NCBI GenBank assembly: GCA_905116865.2
Contig: CAJHNH020008390.1
Location: 568,194 to 632,193, forward strand
Source of the DNA: Candidula unifasciata
Taxonomy: Eukaryota > Mollusca > Gastropoda > Stylommatophora > Geomitridae
DNA: 64,000 nt
Direction: 5' to 3'
This document shows positions 1 through 26,065 of this stretch, piece by piece. The stretch's first letter is position 1. Every line of letters starts with the position of its first letter. A program made the position numbers and the translations under genes. The notes beneath the pieces are model-generated. The model had not been told where the DNA came from. It saw nothing but the letters and a program-made list of their open reading frames with translations, and did no database searches.

Positions 1-98
1 CACGCCTCGCGCACAATCATAAATCTAGAAACTGTGAATATAATTTTTTTTTTAAATGGTTTGGCCAGCTGGTGTGACTGAACACAATCGTGTGGCGG

Positions 99-267
99 CA
101 ACAGGATATTACCTTGTGAGAGTGGAACAAGCAACCGGATATTACCTTGTGAGAGTGGAACAAGCAACAGGATATTACCTTGTGAGAGTGGAACAAGCAA
201 CAGGATATTACCTTGTGAGAGTGGAACAAGCAACAGGATATTACCTTGTGAGAGTGGAACAAGCAAC
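99..267 (+). repeat. 33-bp minisatellite, 5 copies
   Basis: Unit begins caacaggatattaccttgtg; near-identical copies. Open in frame as QATGYYLVRVE repeats, but with no gene context. Confidence 0.92.
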
Positions 268-365
268 AGACAGATGGATACCAAGAACAAGTTGACCGTT
301 ATCTTCAATTGCACTACTGCTGCTGCTACAACTACTGCTGCTACTACTACTGCTGCTGCTTCTTC

Positions 366-441
366 TGGTACTTCTACTATTTCTTCTTCTTCTTCTTCTT
401 CTTCTTCTTCTTCTTCTTCTTCTTCTTCTTCTTCTTCTTCT

Positions 442-476
<35 letters not shown>

Positions 477-690
477 TTCTTCTTCTCTGTCTTTCTTCTT
501 CTTCCTTCTTCTTCTCTTCTTCTTCTTCTTCTTCTTCTCTTCTTCTTCTTCTTTCTTCTTCTTCCCCCCTTCTTCTTCTCTTCTTCTTCTTCTCTTTTTC
601 TTCTTCTTCTTCTTCTTCTTCTTCTTCTTTCTTCTTTCTTCTTCTTCTTCTTTCTTTATTCTTCTTCTTTTTTGCGTTTGTCCTTAAAAT
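366..690 (+). repeat. Long imperfect (TTC)n tract
   Basis: About 320 bp of TTC with scattered interruptions. It resembles the expanded tail of SINE A (compare 26080-26338), though no SINE A body follows. Confidence 0.9.
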
Positions 691-790
691 TGAGGTTGAC
701 ACGTTGCCTTGTAGTTTACACCTCCAGTATCACATCTGCACGTTTCGGCCCAACACGCCCGATTATAGTAACCCCTAAAGAGCCACTTTT
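687..790 (+). repeat. Short dispersed repeat, copy 1
   Basis: Shares a diverged sequence (ttgacacgttg, atctgcacgtttcggcccaa) with 63433-63520. Family unknown. Confidence 0.45.
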
Positions 791-1110
791 TATTAAATGA
801 TTATTTGGGGATATTGTCTTGTCTGTTTTCACTTTTAATTAACGCCCTGCAACCCGTACGGAATTTTCAGCAGTCTAAAATGCAGGGCTGACAGTGGATT
901 TTTTTTTTTTTAACCCAGCTTGTCTAAACAAAAACAATATAAGACAAAAACATTTTTTAAACCCGGATTTTTAAAATGTACAAAATTTATAATTACGAAA
1001 CGAAACATTTACCACTTTTATATAAGGATAAATTAAAAAAAAAAAATAGACTTCCCCAAGTCGACACATAAAAATACAGATCTGATGGTAAAAAACTTAT
1101 TGTTTCGTCC
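790..1110. other. No recognised feature
   Basis: AT-rich sequence with poly-A and poly-T runs. No exon-like frame or dispersed repeat was recognised. Confidence 0.5.
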
Positions 1111-1330
1111 TTTTTAGGATGAAATTTTTTTGTTATTTGAAGCCCCACCCTGGCTTTTGACAGGAGCCGCAATATAGGCTGGCCATAAATATGGCCAATT
1201 GTCTGAACGCAGTTTCTGGGACCTCTCCACGGCGATCCTCATCCACATGGTGGCACTTTGTGTCATCGGGTGTTTATCTCTTGTGTGATGTCCTAGTGGG
1301 GTAGAAAGTCAGTCAGTCAGTCGGTAAAAA
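1110..1330 (-). mobile_element. Dispersed repeat E (SINE-like), minus
   Basis: Reverse complement of a family with ggacatcacacaagcgataa, ccaccatg.ggatgagga and agccagggtggggcttcaa. Other copies: 14105, 27573, 47895 and a partial at 22950. Ends in (CAGT)n. Confidence 0.7.
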
Positions 1331-1483
1331 ACCCAGCTCTAGCAGCCCTGCTAAATTGTAGCAGCAGTCTAGAATGTAACATCAAGCCGATGTCGCAGCT
1401 TCCCGTATGTACGTCTTTTCTTTACCCTGAAGGTTGAACCCACGATCACTTTCCACTTGTCAAATTTGATTTGATTTGATGTG

Positions 1484-1800
1484 ATTCAAGAACCGACATC
1501 ACAGCACTCGGGGCATTCCCATAAGCTCTCCGTCCCCATCTTCAGCAGCCAGCGAAGTGTTCCGATACTAATGGTGCCAGTAGCATTCTGATTAAACGTC
1601 CGTCTTGCATTTCCTCTGAGCCTCGAGCATCTGCCAGAACCTTTCGTCACTCCCCGCTGCATCAGTCTCACGAGACTGTAGTGATCCATCTGCTTCTCTG
1701 AACTGCACACGCTCTCCCACAAAGCACCAACCACGTCTGCCGTATCATGTATCAGTATTCCACCAAGTTGCAGAGCCAGCCAGCCAGTCTGTCCACTTGT
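1484..1800 (-). mobile_element. RNase H-type LINE 3' fragment (L4), minus
   Basis: Decayed frame ending LLKMGTESLWECPECCDVGS, the tail after the RNase H domain of this LINE family. A second 3' end lies next to it at 1870. Confidence 0.65.
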
Positions 1801-1869
1801 CAAATATGCATTTTTAATACTTTTCGGTCCTTTTCACAAAATGTCATACTGACTAATGTTCAGTGTTTA

Positions 1870-2400
1870 ATTAAGAATCGACATCACAGCACTCGGGACA
1901 TTCCCATAAGCGTTCCATCCCCATCTTCAGCAGCAAGTCCAAAGTTCTAGTTCCGGGGGTGCCAATAGCAGTCGGATTGTATATCCGTCTCACCTTTCCC
2001 TTGAGTGCTGATCGTCGACCAGATCCCCTTGCCACTCCTCCCAGTATCATTTTCTTCAGACCATGATGATCAGTCTGTGTTTCCGCACTGTTCACTTGCA
2101 CCCAAAAGGCCCTTTCAGCACTTAGCTTGTCATGCATCAGTTCACCACAAAGTGTGTGTGCAGAACCAGCCAGTCTATCTGTTCATGTCCTAATACACCG
2201 ACATATTCTGGGGGCAATATCGAAAAGACGCTAACTACTCGAGACCTTTGAGGCACTGCTTGCCACTCTTCGCAGAGCATACTGGTCTCAACCTTTCCCA
2301 ACATGCCCGGTGAGGCGTTTACAATAACGACGTGTTTGTACAGCTGGTTCTCAAGCCAGCAAAAAGTTGCAGTGACTGCCTCTACCTCCATTTTCAAACT
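1870..2400 (-). mobile_element. RNase H-type LINE fragment (L4), minus
   Basis: From MEVEAVTATFCWLENQ (catalytic Glu region), through a decayed middle, to LLKMGMERLWECPECCDVDS. Frameshifted and non-functional. Confidence 0.68.
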
Positions 2401-2657
2401 AGATGTTGTGGTGTCATATTAAATGTTCATCATCATAATTAGGAACCTAGCAGCAGTGCAGTCTTAACAGCATTATGGGCACCTGGATAAATAAGTGTGC
2501 TGGGACCCCTACGACAACCACACACAGGAATAAAATATAAATAGCCAGTCATCATCATCATAAACCACGTCTGCCATTAAACGCAGTGGGGAGGAATAAT
2601 GTGCGATCCAGTGCACGCTGGCTGCCACCGGGTTTGTCATGCCGTGGAGTTGTAGAG

Positions 2658-2809
2658 CAGTGGTTCTAAACCTATAGGTCGCGACCCATTTTTTCGGGTC
2701 AACGACCCTTTCTCAGGGGTCGCCAAAGACCATCGCAAAACACATATTCACTAAAATTAGGACGAACTTTACCAAAGGGTCGCAGCATTAGGAAGGTTGA
2801 GAACTACTG
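2658..2809. mobile_element. SPIN-like hAT MITE
   Basis: Ends are cagtggttctaaacct and aggttgagaactactg (inverted). The inside has gtcgcgaccc, aggggtcgcc and aagaccatcgcaaaacacat. Flanking octamers ttgtagag and gggtagag share six bases, as an aged 8-bp duplication would. The match to SPIN-type hAT elements is from recollection. Confidence 0.7.
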
Positions 2810-3131
2810 GGGTAGAGTGTCTTTAATGTTGTCGATCCATTTTTTCACGGCCCTCGTCTTGCTCTTGTAACTGATCTTCTGAGATGTTGTAACTATGATG
2901 GTATCCGAATTTGCTGCATTCTAACTAGACGGCCAAACCACTTGATCTGCTGTTTCTCTATGAATCTAGTACAAGGTGTCGTTCCCACAAGTTGTCTGAT
3001 ATTATCATTATCTACTCGGTCTCAGATGGTTAGATTGATGGGCAATCTTATTATAATCATATTTATTTTATTGGCATTTCAATCAAACTAGAGTTAAAAT
3101 AAAAACATAGATTAGATGGTGAAATAAAATT

Positions 3132-3377
3132 AAGGACCCATTTTCACGACTCCAGGCTTATTGGGTATATAGGGCTAGACCTATATTTCATGGACCAAAC
3201 AGCACTTTATGGGTGATGAGGTCAGCATCACGCCGGCCGTCTTTACTTCCCAGGACTTTACCTGGTTACCACTTTAGGCTGATCATTTTTTTTAAAGTCC
3301 TTTCCTCGTAAGGATCCGAACCCACGACCTTCCGATCCGCAGGCGAACGTGTAGCAGCTAGACCCTGCGGCTCCCAT
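3132..3377 (-). mobile_element. SINE B (tRNA-derived), minus
   Basis: Nearly full copy. Consensus features on its own strand: tRNA-like A box tggcgtagcggctaga, B box ggtcgtgggttcgctcc, then agtaaaggcgaccggcgtga and a tail aaaaggatcctttact. Twelve copies were found in the window. Confidence 0.82.
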
Positions 3378-3534
3378 AGATTAAATAGCACAGAATGAAA
3401 TTACTATGAGCTTATGAAAACAAGACTTCATGTATTTCTTTTCACACAAGAGTCGGAAGTAAAGTCACTTTACATACCCAGATTCGCATGGGGCTCGTAC
3501 GGCCCCCGGACAAGTGCACAGCGGGCCCCATGCG

Positions 3535-3850
3535 TTAGGACGGCCCAGCTTAGCAGACTGGCGTGGGCGATCATGCCTCTCCACAACCTGCTATCTTCAA
3601 CGGGATGTATCAGTTAATGTGCTGACAACCCTTCACGCAATGACAAAAGACTGGCAAGAATCTTTTCGTGTTGTCTCTGCCTCTTTTTGCCTTAGATGTT
3701 TCCAGTTGTCACGGTATGTTGCAGTTTCTTTATTTTTATAACATGACCAAAATGAATGATGAATTTCTCTTTCTGATGTGTGAAATACTTTGTCAAGGAA
3801 TTCCAAGGATTCTTCTGTAAATCCACAAATCCGAAGCCTTAAGAAATTGT
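3535..3850 (-). mobile_element. LINE fragment family L5, minus
   Basis: Shares gactggcgtgggcgatcatgc and the cctctccaca.ctgc block with copies at 12370, 22690, 24312 and 30436. The 24312 copy still reads as a LINE C-terminal peptide. Confidence 0.55.
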
Positions 3851-3884
3851 CTTGCTACTTTATTTCAGTGTTTACATTCCCTGT

Positions 3885-4150
3885 GGAGTCATCGTGGCGT
3901 AGCGGCTTGATGCTCGCGTGCGGATCGGAAGGTCGTGGGTTCGCTCCCGGGGGCAGCCGGACTTTTTTCAAAAATGAAATTGACTCGCAGGTCGACCTTG
4001 AGGGGGTACCGGGTGCAGTCCCGGGAAGTAAAGGCGACCGGTGTGATGCTGACCACATCACCCATCTTGCGCGATTGGTCTATAAAAATATAGGTCTAGC
4101 CCTATATGCCCTATACGCCTAAAGGCGTGGAAAAGGATCCTTTACTTTGC
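3885..4150 (+). mobile_element. SINE B (tRNA-derived), full copy
   Basis: Best-preserved plus-strand copy: A box tggcgtagcgg, B box gggttcgctcc, tail ending ggaaaaggatcctttact. Just downstream of the CNB gene 3' end. Confidence 0.88.
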
Positions 4151-4215
4151 TTTCCCTTTGCTTGTGTCTGGATTAGTTTACTTCCTGTCTTCTTGCGTAA
4201 TTCATTTTTTAAATA

Positions 4216-4221
4216 TTTATT
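4216..4221 (-). terminator. Poly(A) signal candidate of the CNB gene
   Basis: AATAAA on the minus strand, 91 nt after the TAG at 4312. It sits just before the 3' end of a plus-strand SINE B copy. Confidence 0.5.
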
Positions 4222-4311
4222 TCATCCATTCTTGTGACATGTTTCATACCGTGTAAAGGCTACCTCCCGATCTCTGTTTAAAGCCGTCAGTTGTAACCTA
4301 TCACACGCCCT

Positions 4312-19575
<15,264 letters not shown>

Positions 19576-19969
19576 CTGTACACTAACCGAACTTCAAATA
19601 GTACCGGACAATGGGCCCTTGGGTCACTGAGTGTCAATCTTTGAGACTGCAATCCTGTAAGAGATGGGGGTTTTTTTTTTTTTAAATTAGTGTTTTCTCA
19701 AATGTTTGCGTGAACATTTTATTTTTATAAATTGACTTAAATGTCTGAAAGTTGTTTCTAATCTTAACAGCTTGTTTAATTGACCCCAAAAAAATGTAAT
19801 TATAACTTCGTTAAAATCTTTTTTTTTAAGCGTCTGTGTGTGAGTTTTGTTGTTGTTGTTGTTACAGCTCTTAAACTAATACTCTCCACTCAAAACATTT
19901 ACTTAGAAAAGAACTTATATAAAACGTCGCAAAATTAATATTACATAACATTTAAATTCACACAACCAG

Positions 19970-20525
19970 CAGCATGACGATGGAGGTGATGGCAGTGACA
20001 CAAGCGCTTGCCTGGCTTGAAACACAAAAATACACCCACGTGTGTATACTCAGTGATTCAATGAGTATGATCCGGAGGGTTCAGGCAGGTTCAGTGCGAA
20101 GACAATGGCTTGAATCATTACAGAAGTCCACTGTCCGTGGAGTCACCTTTATTTTTGTTCCGGGACACGCAGGCGTCGATGGAAATGTAAGAGCTGACAG
20201 GTTGGCTGGATCCGCTATCACTACCGACGGTCAGCCTATGGATCATGCTGATATTATCAATGCCCTCAGAGAAATGGGAAGGATAGACGACTTTGGTGGC
20301 AGTGAATCCACATCACTCGCCAGAATGGCAGACTTGGGAATTAAGATCGGCACAGCAAAAAACGAGACGCACACCAGCTACGCCAGAAGACTTGTTAATC
20401 AACATAGAACTGGTACTATTAGCCATCGGACGTTGGGGTTCATACTGAGGGGAGGATCTGAGCACCTATGGACATGTCCGGAGTGCAATGAGGATAACCC
20501 AACTAACTAACTAACTAACTAACAA
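19970..20525 (+). mobile_element. 5'-truncated LINE (L4) with open RNase H frame
   Basis: A 178-codon open frame: MEVMAVTQALAWLETQ (catalytic Glu), CILSDSMSMIRRV (catalytic Asp), FIFVPGHAGVDGNVRADRLA (His and Asp), and HLWTCPECNED near the stop. The first Asp of the DEDD set is missing because the copy begins after it. Ends in (CTAA)n. An RNase H placed after RT is seen in the I/Jockey-like LINE clades. Confidence 0.88.
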
Positions 20526-20738
20526 TTTAAATTCACATTACAAATGTTTGTCAGCGACAACATGCAAAATTAACATACCCCGTGGAACTGAGTCAGCTGT
20601 TAATTGTTTACCGGTTAAAATACTAGCTTCAAAGCTAGAAAAAATATTATGTAACAGTTAAGATGCATGTTATGGAAATGAGAAAGTTGGTTTAAAAACA
20701 GTTGAAGGTTTGCTGCGGACATGAGAAAATTAACTCTT

Positions 20739-21027
20739 ACTTCTTCTTCTTCGTCGCGTTCCTCAGCTGTAAACTCTGGCGGAAAGTTCTGGTTGTTCGT
20801 CCACCTCTAGACTGCAGTCCTGTTCCAGAACCTGAGTGTTGCGTGTGCATCCCTTTTATCGATCTGACTAATTTGTATGCAGACTGCTGGTTCCTTGCCT
20901 TTCAGGCAGATCACTCCGACTTCGAAGGAAGTTCCCAATTAGTTGACTCTTACGACATGCTGTTTGGTAGGCAATGGGTCTATTCTTGTTTTCCCTATAA
21001 CAGGGCCCAGGAACCCACATGGGGAAA
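20739..21027 (-). mobile_element. SINE A copy
   Basis: (CTT)n, ctgtaaactctggcggaaag, ggttccttgcctttcaggca, gaacccacatgggga. Full length. Confidence 0.82.
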
Positions 21028-21149
21028 TGAACTGTTTAAAAGTTAATGTAAAAGCTGTGAAAAATAATTTTGCAACAGTTTCTGTACAAGCTCTGGCACT
21101 GATGAAATGATTTGCGCCAGTTTAATGGTATGGCTGAGGAATTTAGAAA

Positions 21150-22130
21150 AGTAATTATGCAACCGTTAACCTACAAGCTAAGGAATTCATACAATCATTG
21201 TTTAACCGTTAACCTACAAGCTAAGGAAATCATACAATCATTGTTTAACCGTTAACCTACAAGCTAAGGAAATCATACAATCATTGTTTAACCGTTAACC
21301 TACAAGCTAAGGAAATCATACAATCATTGTTTAACCGTTAACCTACAAGCTAAGGAAATCATACAATCATTGTTTAACCGTTAACCTACAAGCTAAGGAA
21401 ATCACACAATCATTGTTTAACCGTTAACCTACAAGCTAAGGAAATCACACAATCATTGTTTAAACCGTTAACCTACAGCTCAGGAAATGATACGATCATT
21501 GTTTAACCTGTTAACCTACAAACCGTAACTAAGGAAATCACACAATCATTGTTTAACCGTTAACCTACAAGCTAAGGAAATCACACAATCATTGTTTAAC
21601 CGTTAACCTACAAGCTAAGAAAATCATACAATCATTGTTTAACCGTTAACCTACAAGCTAAGTAAATCATACAATCGCTGTTTAACCGTTAACCGACAAG
21701 CTAACGAAATCATACAATCACTGTTTAACCGTTAACGTACAATCTAAGGAAATCATACAGTCACTGTTTAACCGTTAACGTACAAGCTAAGGAAATCATA
21801 CAGTCACTGTTTAACCGTTAACGTACAAGCTAAAGAAATTATACAATCACTGTTTAACCGTTGACGTACAAGCTAAAGAAATTATACAATTACCGTTTAA
21901 CCATTAACGTACAAGCTAAAGAAATTATACAATCACTGTTTAACCGTTAACGTACAAACTAAAGAAATTATACAATCACTGTTTAACCGTTAACGTACAA
22001 GCTAAGAAAACCATACAATCATTCTTTAACCGTAAACCTACACGCTAAAGAATCATTCAATCACTGTTTAGCCGTTAACATACAAGCAAAGGAATCACAC
22101 AATCATTATTTAACTGTTAACATACAAGCT
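21150..22130. repeat. 43-bp minisatellite, about 22 copies
   Basis: Unit: ttgtttaaccgttaacctac then aagctaaggaaatcatacaa. The left half is nearly uniform. From about 21720 on, units carry gttaacgtac and cactgttt variants. Confidence 0.95.
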
Positions 22131-22689
22131 ACAAAAATGAGAACAGACATTGCAGATCGGCTAATATACATGCTACGAAACCGTCAGTTATTAACTACAA
22201 GATAGAGACGAAAATCCTCTTAGCCTGGTCCCGACCTAATCAGAACAGTTGTCCACATTGTGTCAAGTCGCTGGAGGCCTCAAGTCAAACCCTAAACGTC
22301 TACATGGATATCCTCAAATGACAGATCCAAGTGTCTTTTGTGGTTTAACATTAAGCCCTTGGTGTTATTGCAGCAACGACTGTATCAGATACACAACCTT
22401 TATTTTTATTATAACGGAGCCTATAGAATAGATACAAAATGAGTTCGTGTGATAGACATTTATACCGAATGGATAGGACAATCTTAATCCGTGGTTTAGC
22501 AGTTCGATTTTGGGAGCAAGTTTAACTTGGCGAAACGGGGAGGGTGCGTATAACATTGCCAACATTAAGGAATTTTCTTTTCCCCCTCATATTCTCGGTT
22601 CGTTGATTGCGTTACTTATAATCGTGTCATAAATACTAAAGCATATTTTTCTATTTACAATAATTTTTACGCAGAATTAATACAGACTG

Positions 22690-22930
22690 TTTCTCATCAT
22701 CATCATGTGCCCTGGGAACTGGCGTAGGCGCTCATGCGTCTCTACAGATGACGATCCCTGGTTGCCTGGAACAGCTTTCTTGATGATATCCCTTCATACC
22801 ATCGTTTCAGTCTGTCCAGCATCATATCTCTTGGTCTGCCTCTACCGCTTGTTCCACTGATCTTTCCAGTTGTCACGATGTTCTCCAGTGTCTCTCTTCT
22901 CATTATGTGGCCAAAGAACAGTGTTTATCT
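22690..22930 (-). mobile_element. LINE fragment family L5, minus
   Basis: Begins tcatcatcatcatgtgccct and contains cctggttgcctggaacagct and cagcatcatatctcttggtc, as at 24312. Confidence 0.65.
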
Positions 22931-22949
22931 CTTTATGACTGTTTCTACG

Positions 22950-23040
22950 TTTACAAATAAAGAAATTTGCCACCATTCAGACGAGAATCCCCCAGAAGCA
23001 AGTACCAGAAGCCCATTTCAGCCATTAGGTTATATAAGGT
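22950..23040 (+). mobile_element. Repeat E fragment
   Basis: Short match: gccaccattcagacgagaat and agaagcccatttcagcc. Confidence 0.4.
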
Positions 23041-23364
23041 ACTAAGAGATAGATTAGATTAGATACTAAGCTAAGTGATTGTGTGTATTTGTGTAGTATT
23101 GTTTGATTTATGTATGTGCTGATGAAGGCTCCACAGCCGCAACGTTCACGTTTGTTATATTGTGAAGCTTGCTGATATACTTTTCATTCGGTTTTATATA
23201 TTTTCAATCTTATATTATGGCCCCCGACGACAGGTGGGGTTTTCAAATTTAAAAAGAAATGCGTCCCATTAATTTATCTCGATATATTATTAAAGTATCA
23301 GAAAATGCATTGATCGGAACTCACAGAAAGAAGTAGACAGATAGAAGAACACATTTGACAATAT

Positions 23365-23450
23365 AAAAATCGAAAGCTGTAGTTACCTTGCCGGGAATCG
23401 AACCTGTCACCTCCAGACGGAGTGTGCGCCTCACTATGGAAACATCTCGG
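23365..23450 (-). mobile_element. tRNA-like SINE head (family F), minus
   Basis: On the minus strand: catagtgaggcgcacactcc (A box) and ggttcgattcccggcaagg (B box). Not a working tRNA. Similar heads at 44030 and 47720. Confidence 0.55.
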
Positions 23451-23754
23451 GGCATGTAAGTAGAAATGTTGGTACTTTTCAGCTTTTTCAACCAATGTCG
23501 TCGGTCGCAAGATTTGGCAGGGAATTCCTAGGTGGTTCCCTAGAAGGTCATATAGTACGTAAAAGAGAGGGGGGGGGGGGGGGTTAGAGTCAGTTTCCTT
23601 GTCTTATTCTTCTGTCGTTCGTCCGAAGTAGATTATCTGCAGTGTCGTCTCTAGTATGAACCTCACTGTATTCTCTTAGGTTTAGGTTTAAACAACGGAT
23701 CAACATGAGGGCACAATGGTAGTAACCCATAACTGCTCTCTTTTACTTCTATCT

Positions 23755-23925
23755 CAAGTCTAAATCCGAAGAATTTCAGCGCAGTGCATGAACTCCGTAG
23801 CATCGGTGAGGATCCTTAAATAGTTAAGTAGATTTTTAACTCCAAATTGTGCCCGGGCAGCGCCATTAGGCTACTTTTTTCGATTTCCAACTGACAAGAG
23901 ATTTTTTTACGTGCGCAACAACACA
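23755..23925 (-). mobile_element. SINE D fragment, minus
   Basis: Reverse complement shows gtgcccgggcac and aaatctac..a.tattt.gga, as in 10390-10772. Confidence 0.5.
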
Positions 23926-24104
23926 CAGTAATTCACCTAGTGACTCGTAAAAGTCGGCTTGAACAAGGATTGTTTTTGGGCAGACTGTAGGCAGTGCGAT
24001 GCGTAAAGGAATACTTTGGGGTGGGTCCTGAAAAGGGTAATCTTGGGATGTCGACAGCTGATGGCCCTGGAAAAGAGCGTCAGCCTTCATATATGTATAC
24101 TTGG

Positions 24105-24215
24105 TGGTTAGGGTCAGGGTTAGGGTCAGGGTCAGGGTTAGGGTCAGGGTTAGGGTCAGGGTTCATGTCAAGCTTAGGGTTACGGTTAAGGTCAGGGTTA
24201 GGGTTAGATGCAGGA
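24105..24215 (+). repeat. Telomere-like TTAGGG/TCAGGG tract
   Basis: About 110 bp alternating agggtt and agggtc hexamers with some decay. Interstitial, between the CNB gene and ODAD1. Confidence 0.88.
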
Positions 24216-24311
24216 CTGCTGACAGGTCAATGAAATTCACTGCAGAGACGAAGTTACGAAGTAAGAACATCGCTTGCAAACAGGCTACAGTGTGAATTTT
24301 AGTGTCGTATC

Positions 24312-24715
24312 ATTATCACGTGCCCTGCCAACTGGCGTAAGCGCTCATGTCTCTCCACAGATCACAATCCCTGGTTGCCTGGAACAGCTCTCTTGATGAT
24401 ATCCCTGCATGCCATCGTTTCAGCCCATCTAGCATCATCTCTCTTGGTCTGCTTCCACTCCTCTTTCCACAAGGCCTCAAGAAGTTGTTTGGCCTGCCTA
24501 CCGATTGTCCAGGATTCACAGCCATATATTAAAACTGGATGTATGTAGCAAGCAAGAATTCTTTATCTAATTCTCAATGACAAGGATATATTGCACAAGA
24601 TGTTCTTCATTTTATAAAATGCAGTGTTTGTCTGTCCTATTCTGTTTCTTATCTCAGTTATGCATCTTCCATCTGATGTTATCCATGTGCCCAGATACTT
24701 AAATTTCTGTACTTC
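24312..24715 (-). mobile_element. LINE L5 C-terminal fragment, minus
   Basis: Minus frame reads KRSGSRPREMMLDGLKRWHA and ATRDCDLWRDMSAYASWQGT, typical of a LINE reverse transcriptase C-terminus. Best-preserved L5 copy. Confidence 0.7.
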
Positions 24716-24769
24716 AGTACAAAGTATTCACCAAAAGAGAAAAAAAGCGCTGAGCACAAGACTATCAAA

Positions 24770-24925
24770 ACAAAAAAAAAAGATGAAAACATAACACCAG
24801 AAAACTCTGCTATAGAACGATTGGTCTTTGGTGGAGGCCATTGGAAGAGCAAGAAGCAGAACCTTATAACTCCCTCCACACTCAAAGTAGGAAAAGATTA
24901 AGTGAAGAAGAAGCAGAAAGGGGCC
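24770..24925 (+). mobile_element. LINE L2 3' fragment, plus
   Basis: Decayed match to the 16440 copy (gccattggaagagcaagaag, cagaaccttataactccctc), ending in gaagaagaag. Confidence 0.6.
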
Positions 24926-24995
24926 ATTTGAAATAACGCTCTCTTGTATTGTAAAACCTACTATAGCATACGTGCATTGATAGTTATCTGTCCTT

Positions 24996-25009
24996 GTTGT
25001 TATGGCAAC
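24996..25009. promoter_or_regulatory. RFX X-box-like motif upstream of ODAD1
   Basis: GTTGTTATGGCAAC fits the X-box pattern RYYNYY-N(1-3)-RRNRAC bound by RFX factors, which drive ciliary genes. It lies about 900 bp upstream of the ODAD1 start codon in sequence with no recognised repeat. A possible donor (TTAG|gtaatg) near 25115 would allow a non-coding first exon. The function is inferred. Confidence 0.5.
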
Positions 25010-25189
25010 TGATGTTTTGCTTTACTCTTGTTTTGCATAAACCATTGAACATAATTTGGTAAACTTAAACACAGAACAGTGTTGTCATTGCTCTTACTTT
25101 TAAATTCTCATTAGGTAATGTGTTTAGATGTTTATTCTTCTATTATTCTGCGGCAGTAACAGTAGAATTTAAAAAAAAATCGCAAGGCG

Positions 25190-25410
25190 GGCATCTTCTG
25201 CTTCTTTTTCACTTCTCCACGTCCATTTTTACTTTTATTTACTGCCGCTTTGGGTGTCGAGGGAGAAATAAGGTCCTGCTTCGTGCTCCTCTGGCTGACT
25301 CGACCAAAGACACATCGTGGTGTTGTAGAGTTTCTTATGTTATCTTCCCATCTTGTTCTTGGTCTTCTTGCTCTACATCCCTCTCCTCTTTTGGTATATG
25401 ACATATGATG
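25190..25410 (-). mobile_element. LINE L2 3' fragment, minus
   Basis: Minus frame KRGEGCRARRPRTRWEDNIR matches RGRPRTRWEHNIK of the copy at 16440. Between the X-box and the ODAD1 start. Confidence 0.72.
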
Positions 25411-25604
25411 CTATATTTAAACTATTTGAAGATTTGACATCCTACATCTTAAAAGTCTGATAAAAGTCAAATGTTTGGTTTACGAATCCCAAATAAATCA
25501 GTGTGTCTCCTAACAGGTTATTATTAAAGTAGTTATAATGCTGCACTAAGTATTTACTTGTTTACCGTGTTGTTTTAAATGGGTAAAGAAAGGCAAGACA
25601 AACA

Positions 25605-25720
25605 TACAATCACACTGCTTCTGGTACCATCAGTGTTGGGACTCTTTGTCGGCCACTGAAGATGGGGACAGAGCACATATGAGAATGCGCTGAGTGCTAC
25701 CATGTCGATTTTTGAATCCC
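25605..25720 (+). mobile_element. L4 LINE 3' end fragment, plus
   Basis: Contains gaagatggggacagagcaca and gaatgcgctgagtgctacca, matching the LLKMGTE.LWECPECC end. Ends about 190 bp before the ODAD1 start codon. Confidence 0.55.
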
Positions 25721-25907
25721 AGCTCAACTCTAAAGAATAATAGCCATTTGAACTTTTTTAATATTTAACTTAGATTGTGTATTCTCAAATAAAAAAAATA
25801 ATATTTTTTAAATCAACATTTTTAAGTAATTATTAGCATCAGCTGCTAGAAATATATAATTCTAACTGTATCACTTGTCTCTGACAAGATCGCCACTGAA
25901 ACTGAAA

Positions 25908-26065
25908 ATGCCACATCCACGATCGGCACAGTCAGATGTCAGTGATGCTGACATGGAGGGACTACAAGAGCAGGAGCTAGTCAACCTACAGAGAAGTTTT
26001 CGTATGATGGAAGGAGAGAGGGCTATGTACACAGAGGAATCCCAGAATGTGATTCGCAAGCAGAA
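25908..26065 (+). CDS. ODAD1: ODAD1 coding exon 1
   Basis: Residues 1-52: PHPRSAQSDVSDAD then NLQRSFRMMEGERAM. Donor AGAA|gtgagt leaves two bases. A 5' UTR exon further upstream is likely but not identified. Confidence 0.9.

Noticed and set aside
241..702. Ser/Phe/Arg-rich frames at the left end
   Set aside because: Translations of the (TTC)n tract.
3885..3960. Possible tRNA genes from A and B box matches (also 23365, 47720, 49022, 55032)
   Set aside because: No tRNA cloverleaf with acceptor pairing could be read; each is the head of a repeated SINE.
20702..21046. 114-codon frame with Cys residues (also at 33146, 34519, 44695)
   Set aside because: The same peptide appears at each SINE A copy; it is SINE translation, not a gene family.
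21150..22130. CRISPR-like look of the regular 43-bp array
   Set aside because: No alternating unique spacers, and the genome is eukaryotic; it is a plain minisatellite.
25875..25907. Earlier ODAD1 start giving 11 more residues
   Set aside because: The frame begins at TTG, not ATG, and an in-frame TAA lies just upstream; ATG at 25908 fits the family N-terminus.
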